A stretch of DNA of 64,000 nucleotides from Rhodobacter sp. SGA-6-6 (GTDB lineage Bacteria > Pseudomonadota > Alphaproteobacteria > Rhodobacterales > Rhodobacteraceae): NCBI RefSeq assembly GCF_011043545.1, contig NZ_JAAKGP010000004.1, positions 62,001-126,000 on the forward strand. Reading direction: 5' to 3'. The position numbers and the translations under genes were made by a program. Numbering within the stretch: position 1 is the stretch's first letter; each line of letters starts with the position of its first letter. Below are positions 33,501 through 41,461 of this stretch, one piece after another. The notes beneath the pieces were generated by a model. The model was not told the DNA's origin and ran no database searches. It was given only the letters and a program-made list of their open reading frames with translations.

Positions 33501-34505
33501 TCAGCCGAACCCCGGCGCGATCCGCAGCACCCCGGTCTCGATCCCGCGCCAGTTCCGCTGCACCGGGTTCAGCCGCTTCACCGTGGCCGGATGGCCGGCC
33601 TCCAGCACACCCGCCCGCACCAAGAGATGGGCGATGGCCGCCTCCGAGGCGCGGGTGGCGCCGTCCACCACCTTCAGCGCGATGCCGAGGCCCTTTTCCG
33701 GCAGGATCGCCACGAACACCGCCTCGGCCCCGGTCTTGATCGCCACGCGGCCGCCCATGGCCCGCATCAGCTCGGTGCAGGCCCGGCCCTCGCCCGCCAC
33801 CAGCTCGGGGTAGGCCCCCATCGCGCGGGCCAGCCGGTGCATCGCATCCTCGCGCGCGCCGTGGCCTTCCCGCGCCACGGCGAATTTCGCCATGCCGCGG
33901 GCCAGCCCTTCCAGCGTCAGCGCGAAATTCGGCGCCGAGCAGCCGTCGACGCCCCAGCCGGCGATGCTCTCGCCGCACACCTCCTCGGTGGCGGCGCGGA
34001 TCGCCTTCTGCAGCGGGTGGTCGATCTCCACATATTCCGGCCCCGCCCGAAGGTGCTGCGTCACCGTCAGGAAACCGGAATGCTTGCCCGAGCAGTTGTT
34101 GTGCAGCTGGCAGGGCTTCTCGTGCGAGCAGATCAGCCGGTCGCGTTCCTCGCGGTCCATCGGCTCATGCGCGCCGCAGCGCAAGTCGGCCTCGGTCAGC
34201 CCGAGGTCGGCGATCCAGCGGCCGGCCATGTCCACATGCAGCGCGGCTCCCTGGTGGCTGGCGCAGGCCAGCGCCAGATGGGCGTCCGTCAGCCCCCGCG
34301 CCGCCGCCGCGCCGGTCTCCAGCAGCGGCAGGGCCTGGATCATCTTGCAGGACGACCGCGGGAAGATCACCGCCCCGGGGTTGCCCCAGGCCTCCACCAC
34401 GCCCTGCGCATCGCAGATCACCGCGTGGCCCAGATGCACCCCTTCCAGCACGCCGCCGCGCCAAAGCTCGGCCACCGGAACCGCCCCCCGATTCACCTCT
34501 GCCAT
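33501..34505 (-). CDS. L-asparaginase, Rhizobium etli AnsA/ReAV type
   Basis: Hydrolyses asparagine to aspartate and ammonia; this PF06089 family is unrelated to the E. coli enzymes. The 334-residue protein has the whole ReAV active site: the Ser51-x-x-Lys54 pair in FPRSSCKMIQ, the metal-site Cys138-S-G-Lys141 in NNCSGKHSGFL and Cys189 in VDGCSAPNF. VEAWGNPGAVIFPRSS and LKVVDGATRASEAAI also fit. The start at 34505 follows GGAGG by five bases. In R. etli the enzyme belongs to an inducible asparagine catabolic operon; here it stands alone, followed by repeat copy D. Probably cytoplasmic. Confidence 0.92.
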   Translation of the reverse strand: MAEVNRGAVPVAELWRGGVLEGVHLGHAVICDAQGVVEAWGNPGAVIFPRSSCKMIQALPLLETGAAAARGLTDAHLALACASHQGAALHVDMAGRWIADLGLTEADLRCGAHEPMDREERDRLICSHEKPCQLHNNCSGKHSGFLTVTQHLRAGPEYVEIDHPLQKAIRAATEEVCGESIAGWGVDGCSAPNFALTLEGLARGMAKFAVAREGHGAREDAMHRLARAMGAYPELVAGEGRACTELMRAMGGRVAIKTGAEAVFVAILPEKGLGIALKVVDGATRASEAAIAHLLVRAGVLEAGHPATVKRLNPVQRNWRGIETGVLRIAPGFG

Positions 34506-34687
34506 GCCGTCCTCCCTCACAGATCCGCGATTTTATGCCCGGCCCCTCCCCCGGGGGCTTTCGCACAAGGGCTTTTTTGCGTAAAGCTGGCGTATCGGGT
34601 TCAGAGCGCCCCCGCCAGACGAAAAAGGCCAAAGGCCGGGGCGGCGGGCTGACAGAGGCAAAAGACAGCTTGGAGGCTGCGTCAGAG

Positions 34688-35206
34688 ATGATGTCCCACC
34701 TTTCCCGCGCCCTTGGCGCCGCCGCCATCGCCTTGGTCGCCGTGCCGGCGCTGGCGCAGGAATCGACCAACCGCGTCGCCACCATGACGGACTGGAACGT
34801 CTTCACCGAGGAAAGCCCCAAGGAATGCTGGGGTGTGTCGAAGCCGAAGGAAACCGTGAACACCCGCGACGGCCAGCCCGTCTCGGTCCGCCGCGGCGAT
34901 ATCCTGATGTTCGTCACCTTCCGCCCCGGCAAGCCGGGCGAGATCAGCTTCACCGGCGGCTATCCCTTCGCCCAGGGCTCGACCGTCGACGTGACGGTGG
35001 ACGGCAACACCTTCAAGCTGTTCACCGATGGCGAATGGGCCTGGCCGGGCAGCGCCGCGGACGATGCCGCGCTGTTGAAGGCGATGAAGGCCGGCGCTTC
35101 GGCGGTGGTGCAGGCGCGGTCGGGCAAGGGCACCCAGACCAAGGACACCTTCAGCCTGCGCGGCTTCACCGCCGCGATGACCGACGCCGAGAAGCGCTGC
35201 AAGTAA
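34688..35206 (+). CDS. Invasion-associated locus B (IalB) family protein
   Basis: A 172-residue exported protein. The signal peptide is about residues 1-24 (MMSHLSRALGAAAIALVAVPALA, cleavage before QES). The IalB core follows: WNVFTEESPKECWGVSKPKETVN, RGDILMFVTFRPGKPGEISFTGGYPF and the paired Cys at ECW and RCK, probably a disulfide joining the ends. IalB was named for a Bartonella invasion factor, but relatives are widespread in free-living alphaproteobacteria and their role is unknown. TGGAGG lies 11 bases before the first ATG. A strong terminator follows. Confidence 0.88.
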   Translation: MMSHLSRALGAAAIALVAVPALAQESTNRVATMTDWNVFTEESPKECWGVSKPKETVNTRDGQPVSVRRGDILMFVTFRPGKPGEISFTGGYPFAQGSTVDVTVDGNTFKLFTDGEWAWPGSAADDAALLKAMKAGASAVVQARSGKGTQTKDTFSLRGFTAAMTDAEKRCK

Positions 35207-35227
35207 GCCGCCCGGACCCTGATGCAG

Positions 35228-35256
35228 GCGCCCCCTCGCGGGGCGCTTTCGCTTTT
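35228..35256 (+). terminator. Rho-independent terminator after the IalB gene
   Basis: GCGCCCC/GGGGCGC stem (35228-35246) with a five-base loop, followed by TTTCGCTTTT. It lies 22 bases past the stop and is the clearest canonical terminator in the window. Confidence 0.8.
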
Positions 35257-35326
35257 CCGGGGAATCGCCTATATCCCCGCCATCCCAGATCGCCTGTGAC
35301 AAGGCCCTTATCGAAAGATCTGCCCC

Positions 35327-36514
35327 ATGACCGAAGCCTCTGCGCCCATCACGCAGGATGTCCTCACTCTTCCGCGCAAGCTGCCCGAAGGCGGCAAGGC
35401 CAACCTCGTCGGCCTGACCCGCGACCAGCTGCGCGCCGCGCTGATCGAAGCGGGAACGCCGGAGAAGCAGGCGAAGATGCGGCTCGGGCAGGTCTGGCAA
35501 TGGATCTACGGCTGGGGCGTGCGCGACTTCCACGCGATGACCAACCTCGCCAAGGACTACCGCGCCCTGCTGGCCGAGCGGTTCGAGATCGCGGTGCCCG
35601 AGGTGGTGTCGCGCCAGATCAGCGCCGACGGCACCCGCAAGTATCTGGTCCGCATCGCCGGCGGGCATGAGGTCGAGGTGGTCTACATCCCCGAGGAAGG
35701 CCGCGGCACCCTGTGCGTGTCGTCGCAGGTCGGCTGCACCCTGACCTGCTCCTTCTGCCACACCGGCACCCAGAAGCTGGTGCGCAACCTGACCGCCGGC
35801 GAGATCGTCGGCCAGGTGATGCTGGCCCGCGACGACCTGGGCGAATGGCCGCAGCCCGGGCAGGGGGCGACCGGCGAAAGGCTGGTCTCCAATATCGTGC
35901 TGATGGGCATGGGCGAGCCGCTCTACAACTTCGACGCCGTGCGCGACGCGATGCGGGTGGTGATGGACGGCGAGGGCATCGCGCTCGGCCGCCGCCGGAT
36001 CACCCTGTCCACCTCGGGCGTGGTGCCGGAGATCGCCCGCTGCGCCGAGGAGATCGGCTGCCAGCTGGCCGTCAGCTTCCATGCCACCACCGACGAGGTG
36101 CGCGACCGGCTGGTGCCGATCAACAAGCGCTGGAACATCAAGGCGCTGCTGGACACGCTGCGCGACTATCCGAAACTGTCGAACTCCGAACGGATCACCT
36201 TTGAATACGTCATGCTGGACGGGGTGAACGACAGCGACGCCGACGCCCGCCGGCTGGTGAAGCTGATCGCCGGCATCCCGGCCAAGATCAACCTGATCCC
36301 CTTCAACGAATGGCCCGGGTCGCCCTACCAGCGCTCCAGCTGGGAGCGGATCGAGGCTTTCGCGGACATCATCTACAAGGCCGGCTACGCCAGCCCGATC
36401 CGCACCCCGCGCGGCGAGGACATCATGGCCGCCTGCGGCCAGTTGAAGTCCGCCACCGAACGGGCAAGGAAAAGCCGGGCGGAGATCGCCGCCGAGGCGG
36501 GGCTTCCGGCCTGA
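35327..36514 (+). CDS. rlmN: Dual-specificity 23S rRNA/tRNA adenine-C2 methyltransferase
   Basis: Radical-SAM enzyme methylating C2 of A2503 in 23S rRNA and A37 in some tRNAs. The 395-residue protein is of normal length. The 4Fe-4S motif is Cys137-x3-Cys141-x2-Cys144 in [16 protein letters not shown], and the methyl-carrying Cys near the C-terminus is Cys370 in [57 protein letters not shown] and [13 protein letters not shown] are all present. An N-terminal ~25-residue extension precedes the conserved GLTRDQL. A YcaQ-type gene follows on the same strand after a T-rich hairpin. Confidence 0.97.
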   Translation: MTEASAPITQDVLTLPRKLPEGGKANLVGLTRDQLRAALIEAGTPEKQAKMRLGQVWQWIYGWGVRDFHAMTNLAKDYRALLAERFEIAVPEVVSRQISADGTRKYLVRIAGGHEVEVVYIPEEGRGTLCVSSQVGCTLTCSFCHTGTQKLVRNLTAGEIVGQVMLARDDLGEWPQPGQGATGERLVSNIVLMGMGEPLYNFDAVRDAMRVVMDGEGIALGRRRITLSTSGVVPEIARCAEEIGCQLAVSFHATTDEVRDRLVPINKRWNIKALLDTLRDYPKLSNSERITFEYVMLDGVNDSDADARRLVKLIAGIPAKINLIPFNEWPGSPYQRSSWERIEAFADIIYKAGYASPIRTPRGEDIMAACGQLKSATERARKSRAEIAAEAGLPA

Positions 36515-36538
36515 CCGCCGCGCCTCTGGCCGGCCTGC

Positions 36539-36594
36539 GCCTCCGGCGGGAGTATTTGGGTCGAAAGGAAGTTCACATTTTGTTTTTCTTCCTT
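36539..36594 (+). terminator. Half-copy of GGATATTT repeat with T-rich hairpin
   Basis: Begins 25 bases past the rlmN stop with GCCTCCGGCGGGAGTATTTG, the stop-facing end of the GGATATTT family. The second outer arm is absent; instead AAGGAAG (36565-36571) pairs with CTTCCTT (36588-36594) around a T-rich loop. It probably terminates rlmN transcription; the next ATG lies 25 bases further. Confidence 0.5.
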
Positions 36595-36618
36595 GCGGCG
36601 CGCTGCTAACACTTTCGC

Positions 36619-37836
36619 ATGACCTTGCCGCTGATCCCCAACGCCACCGCCCGCCGCCTGTTTCTGGACCGCCACGCGCTGGCCGGGCCTCCGGTGGGGC
36701 CGGCGAAGGGCGTAGCGCTGGCGGAGTTGATCGACCGCATCGGCTTCGTCCAGCTGGACAGCATCTCCACCGTCGAACGCGCGCACAACATGATCCTGTG
36801 GTCGCGCCGCGGAAGTTTCCGCCCCGAGGCGCTGGCCCGGCTGCACGACCGCGACCGCGCGCTGTGGGAGCATGTGACGCATGACGCCAGCGTGTTGCCG
36901 ATGGCGACCTTCGGCCACTGGAAGCACCGTTTCGCCCGCGACCGGGACCGGCTGGTCGAACGCTGGACCGGCTGGCAGAAACCCGGCTTCCACGAGAAAT
37001 TCGACGAGGTGCTGAAGCGGGTCGCCGACGGCGGCCCGGTCAGCAGCGCCGATGTCGGCGAGGACGAGGCGCGGTCGAAGGGCGGCTGGTGGGAATGGCA
37101 TCCGTCGAAGGCGGCGCTGGAATACCTGTGGCGGGTCGGCGAGCTGTCGGTCAGCCGCCGCGACAACTTCCGCAAGGTCTATGACCTGACCGAACGGGTG
37201 ATCCCGGCGGCGGCGCGGGCGTTCTCGCCCACGGTCGAGGAGACGGTGGACTGGGCCTGCCGCTCGGCGCTGGACCGGCTGGGCTTCGCCACCGGCGGAG
37301 AGCTGGCGGCCTATTGGGCGGCGATCTCTCCCATCGAGGCGAAGGTCTGGACGCAACAGGCGCTGGCCCGGGGCGACGTGGTGGAGGTGGGCGTGGAAGG
37401 CGCCGACGGCAGCCTCCGCAAGGCGCTGGCCTGGCCGGACACGCTGGCCGAAGTGCCGCCCGAGCCGCCGTCGCGGCTGCGCATCCTGTCGCCCTTCGAC
37501 CCGGCGCTGCGCGACCGCAAGCGCGCCGAGCATCTGTTCGGCTTCCGCTACCGGATCGAGATCTTCGTGCCCGAGCCGAAGCGGGTCTTCGGCTATTACG
37601 TCTTCCCGGTGCTGGAAGGCGCAAGGATCGTCGGCCGGATCGACGCCAAGGCCTTCCGCGATGCGGGGGTGCTGCGGGTGGCGGCCTACTGGCCGGAGCC
37701 GGGGCAGAAGTTGGGCAAGCAGCGCAAGGCCCGGCTGGAGGCCGAGCTGGAGCGGCTGGCCCGCTTCGCCGGCTGCGAGAGGGTGGAATTCGCGGAGGGC
37801 TGGGAACGGGCGTCGGTGCCGGACCCGCATCGGTGA
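36619..37836 (+). CDS. YcaQ/AlkX-type winged-helix DNA glycosylase
   Basis: Predicted DNA glycosylase that unhooks interstrand crosslinks or excises bulky N7-alkyl purines (HTH_42 family). The 405-residue protein has three winged-helix repeats. The catalytic loop is near residue 45: Gln45-Leu46-Asp47 in GFVQLDSISTVERAHNMIL. The Q-phi-D form is that of YcaQ/AlkX, whereas the antibiotic self-resistance glycosylases (AlkZ) have Q-phi-Q. LSPFDPALRDRKRAEHLFGF and the YYVFPVLEGARIVGRIDAK segment complete the family signature. No biosynthetic cluster adjoins it, so a general repair role is likely. Confidence 0.88.
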   Translation: MTLPLIPNATARRLFLDRHALAGPPVGPAKGVALAELIDRIGFVQLDSISTVERAHNMILWSRRGSFRPEALARLHDRDRALWEHVTHDASVLPMATFGHWKHRFARDRDRLVERWTGWQKPGFHEKFDEVLKRVADGGPVSSADVGEDEARSKGGWWEWHPSKAALEYLWRVGELSVSRRDNFRKVYDLTERVIPAAARAFSPTVEETVDWACRSALDRLGFATGGELAAYWAAISPIEAKVWTQQALARGDVVEVGVEGADGSLRKALAWPDTLAEVPPEPPSRLRILSPFDPALRDRKRAEHLFGFRYRIEIFVPEPKRVFGYYVFPVLEGARIVGRIDAKAFRDAGVLRVAAYWPEPGQKLGKQRKARLEAELERLARFAGCERVEFAEGWERASVPDPHR

Positions 37837-37840
37837 CGGG

Positions 37841-38641
37841 TCAGGTCCAGACCTGATCGGGATCGGGCAGCGGGATCGCGTCCAGCAACTCCCGTGTATA
37901 GGCGGCCTGTGGATCGGCGAAGAGCCGGTCAGTCGCCGCCTCTTCCACCACCAGCCCGTGATGCAGCACCAGCACCCGGCTGCACAGCCTTCGGATCACC
38001 GAAAGGTCGTGGCTGATGAAGGCCAGCGTCAGGCCGAGGTCGGCCACCAGCCGTTCCAGCAGGTTCAGCACCTGCGCCTGGCTCGACACGTCGAGGCCCG
38101 AGACGATCTCGTCGGCCAGGATGAAATCCGGCCGCAGCGCGATGGCGCGGGCTATGCCGACCCGCTGGCGCTGGCCGCCCGACAGCTCGTGCGGGTAGCG
38201 GGCAGCGAAATGCTGCGGCAGGCCGACATGCTCCAGCGCCTCGGCCACCTTTGCCGGCACGTCGCCCACCCCATGCAGCCGCAAGGGCGCGGCGACGATC
38301 TGGCCGACGCGGTGGCGCGGGTTCAGGCTGCTCATCGGGTCCTGGAAGATCATCTGGAACCGCCGGCGCAACGGCCGCAGCCCGGCCTCGCCCAGATGGG
38401 TGATGTCGGCGCCGTCGAAGACCACCCTGCCCCCGGTCGGCTCCAGGAGCCGCACCATCGCCCGGCCGAGCGTGGACTTGCCCGAGCCGGAGCCGCCGAC
38501 GATCCCCAGCACCTCGCCCCGGCGAAGGGTGAAAGAGATGCCCTTCAATATCTCGATCCGCGGCGCCGGGCCGAGGATCGGCTTGCGGTTCAGGTCGGGC
38601 AGCGACAGGTGCAGGTCCTCGATCCGGTAAAGCTCATCCAT
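37841..38641 (-). CDS. Oligopeptide/dipeptide-type ABC importer ATPase (DppF/OppF-like)
   Basis: Second ATPase of a five-gene importer, 266 residues. Walker A GGSGSGKST near residues 49-57, Q-loop MIFQDPMSSLNPRH near 95, signature LSGGQRQR near 157, Walker B ILADEIVSGLD near 173 and switch His in ISHD. MSSLNPRHRVGQIVAAPL is the OppF/DppF hallmark. Its start overlaps the end of the DppD-like gene by eight bases. It is the last gene of the minus-strand unit that begins with an FAD oxidoreductase. The substrate is set by the binding protein, not by this subunit. Confidence 0.92.
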   Translation of the reverse strand: MDELYRIEDLHLSLPDLNRKPILGPAPRIEILKGISFTLRRGEVLGIVGGSGSGKSTLGRAMVRLLEPTGGRVVFDGADITHLGEAGLRPLRRRFQMIFQDPMSSLNPRHRVGQIVAAPLRLHGVGDVPAKVAEALEHVGLPQHFAARYPHELSGGQRQRVGIARAIALRPDFILADEIVSGLDVSSQAQVLNLLERLVADLGLTLAFISHDLSVIRRLCSRVLVLHHGLVVEEAATDRLFADPQAAYTRELLDAIPLPDPDQVWT

Positions 38642-39506
38642 GGCGGGCCCTCCGGTCGGCGGCGGCGACCTCGGCCTGCACGTCGCGGATCACCGCATCG
38701 GGCACCGGGGTCAGGCTGGCCTGCGGGTCGGTGTATTTCGGCGTGGCCGCCAGCAGCGCGCGGGAATAGGCATGGGCCGGGCCGGCGAAGAAGCTGCGCA
38801 CATCGGTGTCCTCGACCACCAGCCCGCCGTAAAGCACGGTCAGGCTGTCGCAGACCTTGCTGACCACGCCAAGGTCATGGGTCACGAACAGAAGCGCGGT
38901 GCCATGGCGGGCCTGCATCTCGGCGATCAGCTTCAAGACCTGCTTCTGCACCGTCACGTCCAGCGCCGTGGTCGGCTCGTCCGCGACGATCAGTTTCGGC
39001 TCCGCCGCGAAGGCGCTGGCGATCAGGATGCGCTGGCGCATCCCGCCCGACAGCTCATGCGGATAGGCCCGCAGCACCCGGGCCGGGTCGGGGATATGCA
39101 CCTCGGCCAGCAGTTCTTCGGCGCGAGCCAAGGCACGGCCGCGGTCCCAGCCGAGGATGTCCACCAGCCGGTCGGTGATCTGCGGCGCGATCCGGCGGGA
39201 AGGGTTCAGCGCGGTCAGCGGGTCCTGCGGGATCAGCGCGCAAGTCGCCCCGATCCGGGCACGCCGCTCCTTCGGCGGCAGGCGCAGCAGGTCCACCCCG
39301 CCCAGCAGGATTTCCCCGCCCGAGACCTCGACCGCCTTCGGCAGGATGCCCAGCACCGCCTTGCCGATCATCGACTTGCCGGCGCCGCTTTCGCCGACCA
39401 GCCCGCGCACCTCTCCGGCCGCGACCGACAGCGACACCCCGCGCAGGATCGGATGCCCCGCCCCCTTCAACCGCGCCGAAAGGCCGTTGACCCGAAGGAA
39501 GCTCAT
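38634..39506 (-). CDS. Oligopeptide/dipeptide-type ABC importer ATPase (DppD/OppD-like)
   Basis: First ATPase of the importer, 290 residues. Walker A VGESGAGKSM near 38-47, Q-loop ALIPQDPLTALNPSRRI near 90, signature LSGGMRQR near 150, Walker B LIVADEPTTALDVT near 170 and VTHDLGVV. The C-terminal oligopeptide-ABC tail (AHAYSRALLAATPKY) is present. The Cys ligands of the Fe-S cluster found in some OppD tails are not seen. The ATG overlaps the permease stop (ATGA), and the end overlaps the next ATPase gene by eight bases, so translation is coupled. Confidence 0.92.
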   Translation of the reverse strand: MSFLRVNGLSARLKGAGHPILRGVSLSVAAGEVRGLVGESGAGKSMIGKAVLGILPKAVEVSGGEILLGGVDLLRLPPKERRARIGATCALIPQDPLTALNPSRRIAPQITDRLVDILGWDRGRALARAEELLAEVHIPDPARVLRAYPHELSGGMRQRILIASAFAAEPKLIVADEPTTALDVTVQKQVLKLIAEMQARHGTALLFVTHDLGVVSKVCDSLTVLYGGLVVEDTDVRSFFAGPAHAYSRALLAATPKYTDPQASLTPVPDAVIRDVQAEVAAADRRARHG

Positions 39507-40354
39507 CTCAGCACCGGGTCGAAGCGGTCCTTCAACCCCTCGCCGAGTTGCGAGAAGGCAAGGACGGTCAGGAACAGGGTGACCAGCGGGAAGACCAGCA
39601 CCCACCAGGCCTGATGGACCGAGGTCCGCCCTTCGGCGATCATGCCGCCCCATGTGGGATCGTCGGTGGAGATCGACAGGTTCACGAAGGAAAGGATCGC
39701 CTCGACGATCACTGCGATGCCCATCTCCAGCGTCAGCAGCACCACGATGGTGGGCAGCACGTTGGGCAGAATCTCGGTGACCATGGTCGAGAGCCGTCCC
39801 CGCCCCGCCACCTGCGCCGAGGCGACGTAATCCATCGCCCCCTGCGCCATCGCCTCGGCGCGGACCACGCGGGCAAAGCGGGTCCAGTCGATGACGACGA
39901 TGGCGATGACGATGGAACTCAACCCGGGGCCGAGGACGGCGATCAGCAGGATCGAGAACAGAACCGGCGGGAAGGCCATCCAGATGTCGATCAGGCGGCT
40001 GATCGCCAGGTCGACCCAGCCGCGCAGGAACCCGGCCAGCAGGCCGAGCGCCGCGCCGATCAGGCAGGTGATGCCACCCGCCACCAGCGCCACGGTCAGG
40101 GCGATCCGCGCGCCATGCAGGATGCGGCTGAGGACATCGCGGCCTAGGGAATCGGTGCCCAGCCAGTAGCCCGGCTCCGCCCCCGAGACCCAGGCCGGCG
40201 GCATCCGGCCCAGGAACAGGTCCTGTGCCAGCGGGTCCTGTGGCGCGATCCAGGGGGCCAGCAGCGCCGCCAGCACCACCAGCGCCAGCCAGCCGCCGGA
40301 GAGCCAGAGCTTCAGCCCGGCCTTGCGTTTTACCATTCCCCGCGCGTCAGCCAT
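39503..40354 (-). CDS. Oligopeptide/dipeptide-type ABC importer permease (DppC-like)
   Basis: Inner-membrane permease, 283 residues, about six helices. It shows the DppC signature HWLGTDSLGRD-like GYWLGTDSLGRDVLSRILHGAR near residue 62, and the coupling loop RVVRAEAMAQGAMDYVASAQVAG near 165. Its first residues overlap the end of the DppB-like gene by eight bases. SFVNLSISTDDPTWGGMIAEG is the conserved C-terminal periplasmic segment. It pairs with the DppB-like permease to form the channel. Confidence 0.92.
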   Translation of the reverse strand: MADARGMVKRKAGLKLWLSGGWLALVVLAALLAPWIAPQDPLAQDLFLGRMPPAWVSGAEPGYWLGTDSLGRDVLSRILHGARIALTVALVAGGITCLIGAALGLLAGFLRGWVDLAISRLIDIWMAFPPVLFSILLIAVLGPGLSSIVIAIVVIDWTRFARVVRAEAMAQGAMDYVASAQVAGRGRLSTMVTEILPNVLPTIVVLLTLEMGIAVIVEAILSFVNLSISTDDPTWGGMIAEGRTSVHQAWWVLVFPLVTLFLTVLAFSQLGEGLKDRFDPVLR

Positions 40355-41357
40355 GGCGCAGCCTCGGGTTCAGCACGGCGTAGAGCAGGTCGACGCAGAG
40401 GTTCACCGCGGTGAAGATCACCGCGAACAGGATCACGATGCCCTGGATCAGCGGCAGGTCGCGGTTGATCACCGCGTCGATGGCAAGGTTGCCCAGCCCC
40501 TCGTAGCTGAACAGCCGCTCGATGATCACCGTGCCGCCGATCAGAAAGGTGAACTGCACCCCCACCAGCGTCAGCGTCGGCAGGATGGCGTTGCGCAAGG
40601 CCTCGCGCAGGATGACATGGTTCTCGCCATAGCCCTTGGTGCGGGCCAGCGTGACGTAATCGAGGTGCATGGTTTCCTTCAGGCTCTGCTTCAACAGCTG
40701 GCCGATGATCGCCGCCAGAGGAATCGCCAGCGCCAGCGCGGGCAGGAACATGTGGGACACGATGTTGGCCCAAAGGTCGAAGCGCAGCCGCAACACGCTT
40801 TCGAACAGGTAGAAATCGGTGGTGAAGGGCAGCTCCAGGCTGGGCGTCACCCGGCCGGAGATGTGGAACAGCGGCCACAGCACCCCGAACAGCAGCACCA
40901 GGATCAGGCCCCACAGGAAATCCGGGATCGACAGCGCCATGCCGTTGGCCACGTCGATGGCGGCCTCGCCCCCGGTGCCGCGCGCCCGCGTGCCGGTCAG
41001 CGCCGCGAAACCGCCCAGCAGGCAGGCGATCACCAAGGCCATCACCGACAGCTCCAGCGTGGCGGGCAGCCGCCCCAGCACCAGGTCCAGCACCGGCTGG
41101 CGCGCGGTGATCGACAGGCCGAAATCGCCGCGCAAGACGCCGCCGGCCCAGATCAGGAACTGCTCCGGCAGCGACTTGTCCAACCCGTATTGCGCCGTCA
41201 GCCGCGCCACATCGGCCTCGGTCGCGCCGGGGGGCAGCATCATCGCGATCGGGTTGCCGGGCACCACCCGGATCACCACGAAGACGATGACCGCCACCCC
41301 CAGCAGCGTCACCGCCGTGGTCGCCAGCCGCAGAAGAACCGCCCGCAAAAGCTGCAT
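40347..41357 (-). CDS. Oligopeptide/dipeptide-type ABC importer permease (DppB-like)
   Basis: Inner-membrane permease, 336 residues from the ATG at 41357 (a GTG three bases upstream is also possible). The N-terminal helix and VVPGNPIAMMLPPGATEADVARL are the DppB/OppB hallmark; the coupling loop LKQSLKETMHLDYVTLARTKGYG lies near residue 220. About six helices. It lies 105 bases beyond the binding-protein gene, with a perfect 10-bp GC hairpin in the gap that probably lowers expression of the membrane genes relative to the binding protein. Confidence 0.92.
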   Translation of the reverse strand: MQLLRAVLLRLATTAVTLLGVAVIVFVVIRVVPGNPIAMMLPPGATEADVARLTAQYGLDKSLPEQFLIWAGGVLRGDFGLSITARQPVLDLVLGRLPATLELSVMALVIACLLGGFAALTGTRARGTGGEAAIDVANGMALSIPDFLWGLILVLLFGVLWPLFHISGRVTPSLELPFTTDFYLFESVLRLRFDLWANIVSHMFLPALALAIPLAAIIGQLLKQSLKETMHLDYVTLARTKGYGENHVILREALRNAILPTLTLVGVQFTFLIGGTVIIERLFSYEGLGNLAIDAVINRDLPLIQGIVILFAVIFTAVNLCVDLLYAVLNPRLRHG

Positions 41358-41398
41358 CACGCCCCATCAGGACAGGGCAAGGGCCCCGCCTTTCATCT

Positions 41399-41449
41399 GT
41401 CCACAAGTATCCCGCAGGGGGGGTCCGGGGGGACGCGAAGTCCCCCCGG
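41399..41449 (-). terminator. Intra-operon hairpin between binding protein and permease genes
   Basis: CCGGGGGGAC (41425-41434) and GTCCCCCCGG (41440-41449) form a perfect 10-bp stem with a GCGAA loop, 13 bases past the binding-protein stop. The flanking CCACAAGTATCCCGCAGGGGG resembles one half of the GGATATTT family. It is likely an attenuator or mRNA-stabilising hairpin that lets the binding protein be made in excess. Confidence 0.5.
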
Positions 41450-41461
41450 CGCTTTCCACCC

